From: an uncultured Saprospiraceae bacterium | GTDB lineage: Bacteria; Bacteroidota; Bacteroidia; Chitinophagales; Saprospiraceae | Assembly: GCA_938015435.1 (NCBI GenBank) | Contig: CALLPN010000012.1 | Span: 1 to 64,000, forward strand | Direction of reading: 5' to 3' | DNA: 64,000 nucleotides | In this document: positions 63,205 through 64,000 of the stretch, piece after piece | Position numbering within the stretch: position 1 is the stretch's first letter | How the letters are laid out: each line of letters begins with the position of its first letter | Made by a program: the position numbers and the translations under genes | The notes under the pieces: generated by a model | Told to the model about the DNA's origin: nothing | Databases searched by the model: none | Seen by the model: only the letters and a program-made list of their open reading frames with translations

Positions 63205-64000
63205 TGGCTTAACCGTCTTGAAAGTTTTCGCAAAATCTCCTGCTTTGATATATACCATTTTCTCTGCGTCGATATGCTTAGCCATCGCTGCATTGATTTG
63301 TTCAACAGTAAGCCCTTCGATCTTCTTTTCTAGATCTGCTTTCCATCCCATTGTACGATCAAGTCTAAGGTTACCACCAATCATACTACTCACTGATCTA
63401 TCTTGAGATCTCGTTACGTCTTGTGATTGCAACCATCCAGATTTTGCAGCAGCTAATTCTTCCGCTGTAAATCCATCTTTCGTCATTCGTTCTATTTCCT
63501 CTTTAAAAGCAGACTGCACTTTATCCCTGTTTTCAGGAGCATAGATCGCATAGGCACCAAACATTCCACTCTCATCTTGAGATGATCCATTGAACCAAGA
63601 TCCTACACCATAACTTAACCCTTCTTTCTGACGGATACGAGTTGCTAATCTACTATTGAGGAATCCACCACCTAACATATAGTTACCTATTACTATGGCT
63701 GCATAATCAGGATGCTCATCACCGATTGGTAAATTCAGAGCTGCGAAAAACATTGCATTCGCCTTGTCTGGTGTTTCTAGATTTACATCTCCAGCTTTTA
63801 CTTCCATATAAGGACTAGTGATACGCTCATACTTTCCTGGATTCTTCCAAGTGCCAAAGTATTTTTTCACCTTATTAGAAATCGGTCCTTCATCGAAGTC
63901 TCCTACGATAGATACAGTCGCTTCACTTGCTCCATAAAATTCGTCGTAAAACTTTTGAACATCTTCGAATTTGAGAGCTTTGACTGCCTCGATTTCCTCT
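63202..64000 (-). CDS. M16 (insulinase/pitrilysin) family peptidase, C-terminal part
   Basis: The frame stays open to the right edge, so this is the last 265 or so residues of a longer gene. The visible part begins EEIEAVKALKFEDVQKFYDE and continues with TVSIVGDFDEGPISNKVKKYFGTW, typical of the M16 C-terminal half. RLATRIRQKEGLSYGVGSWF is the conserved R/Y substrate-binding segment. The zinc HxxEH motif would lie beyond the edge. A GTG at 63870 could be read as a start but is internal to the domain. Confidence 0.85.
   Translation of the reverse strand, partial: EEIEAVKALKFEDVQKFYDEFYGASEATVSIVGDFDEGPISNKVKKYFGTWKNPGKYERITSPYMEVKAGDVNLETPDKANAMFFAALNLPIGDEHPDYAAIVIGNYMLGGGFLNSRLATRIRQKEGLSYGVGSWFNGSSQDESGMFGAYAIYAPENRDKVQSAFKEEIERMTKDGFTAEELAAAKSGWLQSQDVTRSQDRSVSSMIGGNLRLDRTMGWKADLEKKIEGLTVEQINAAMAKHIDAEKMVYIKAGDFAKTFKTVKP

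Noticed and set aside
1..64000. tRNA, rRNA, riboswitch or prophage features
   Set aside because: None was recognised by reading both strands; small RNAs cannot be excluded without a covariance-model search.

Overview
The window looks like a chromosomal segment of a low-GC, gliding or gliding-related member of the Bacteroidota, probably near Saprospiria or Chitinophagia. This is inferred from gene content: a type 9 secretion core (porP-gldKLMN), surface proteins with type 9 C-terminal sorting domains, an alternative complex III plus aa3 oxidase supercluster, an rpsL-rpsG-fusA-rpsJ order without tuf, and promoters of the Bacteroidota type (TTG, 19-20 bp, TAnnTTTG). No rRNA, tRNA, CRISPR array or prophage was recognised. 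Most genes are on the minus strand.

Layout. 0-3.6 kb: ribosomal str/S10 operon with a clear promoter. 3.7-5.3 kb: an acetyltransferase and a 1.15 kb gene-free stretch with repeats. 5.3-12.8 kb: a giant DUF11-repeat surface protein secreted by the type 9 system. 13-20.6 kb: recG, rbfA, a manganese-type ABC permease fused to a DtxR/MntR-like regulator, a Ppx/GppA phosphatase, a lipoprotein, a small beta-barrel, and a PhnP-like hydrolase with a small partner gene. 20.7-26.6 kb: gldN, gldM, gldL, gldK and porP. 26.7-30.3 kb: a three-gene membrane glycosyltransferase operon. 30.5-34.9 kb: lipoproteins, pdxH and two thioredoxin-fold proteins.

35-52 kb is the centrepiece: a respiratory cluster of alternative complex III (actA-F), cytochrome oxidase subunits II, I, III, III and IV, heme o synthase, and a separate downstream unit of assembly-type genes (a Sco-like protein without its copper cysteines, DUF420, and a small CPMC protein). 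Subunit II carries a C-terminal OmpA-like peptidoglycan-binding domain, which would tether the oxidase to the cell wall. Several subunits carry histidine-rich tails, and ActA has one more heme motif than the usual five. These are the most unusual observations here.

52-64 kb: a repeat-rich intergenic region, thyA, a DinB-like protein, a Crp-like regulator overlapping recQ, a REP-associated tyrosine transposase beside palindromic repeats, an unlisted 58-residue membrane protein, a UbiD-family decarboxylase, a vanadium haloperoxidase-like secreted protein with MopE-type metal-binding repeats, and the 3' part of an M16 peptidase running off the edge.

Several start sites were moved from the longest open frame on the evidence of signal peptides, family N-termini and -7 boxes (DUF11 protein, actA, recQ, the transposase, ubiD). 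All family assignments come from reading the sequence; no database search was run.
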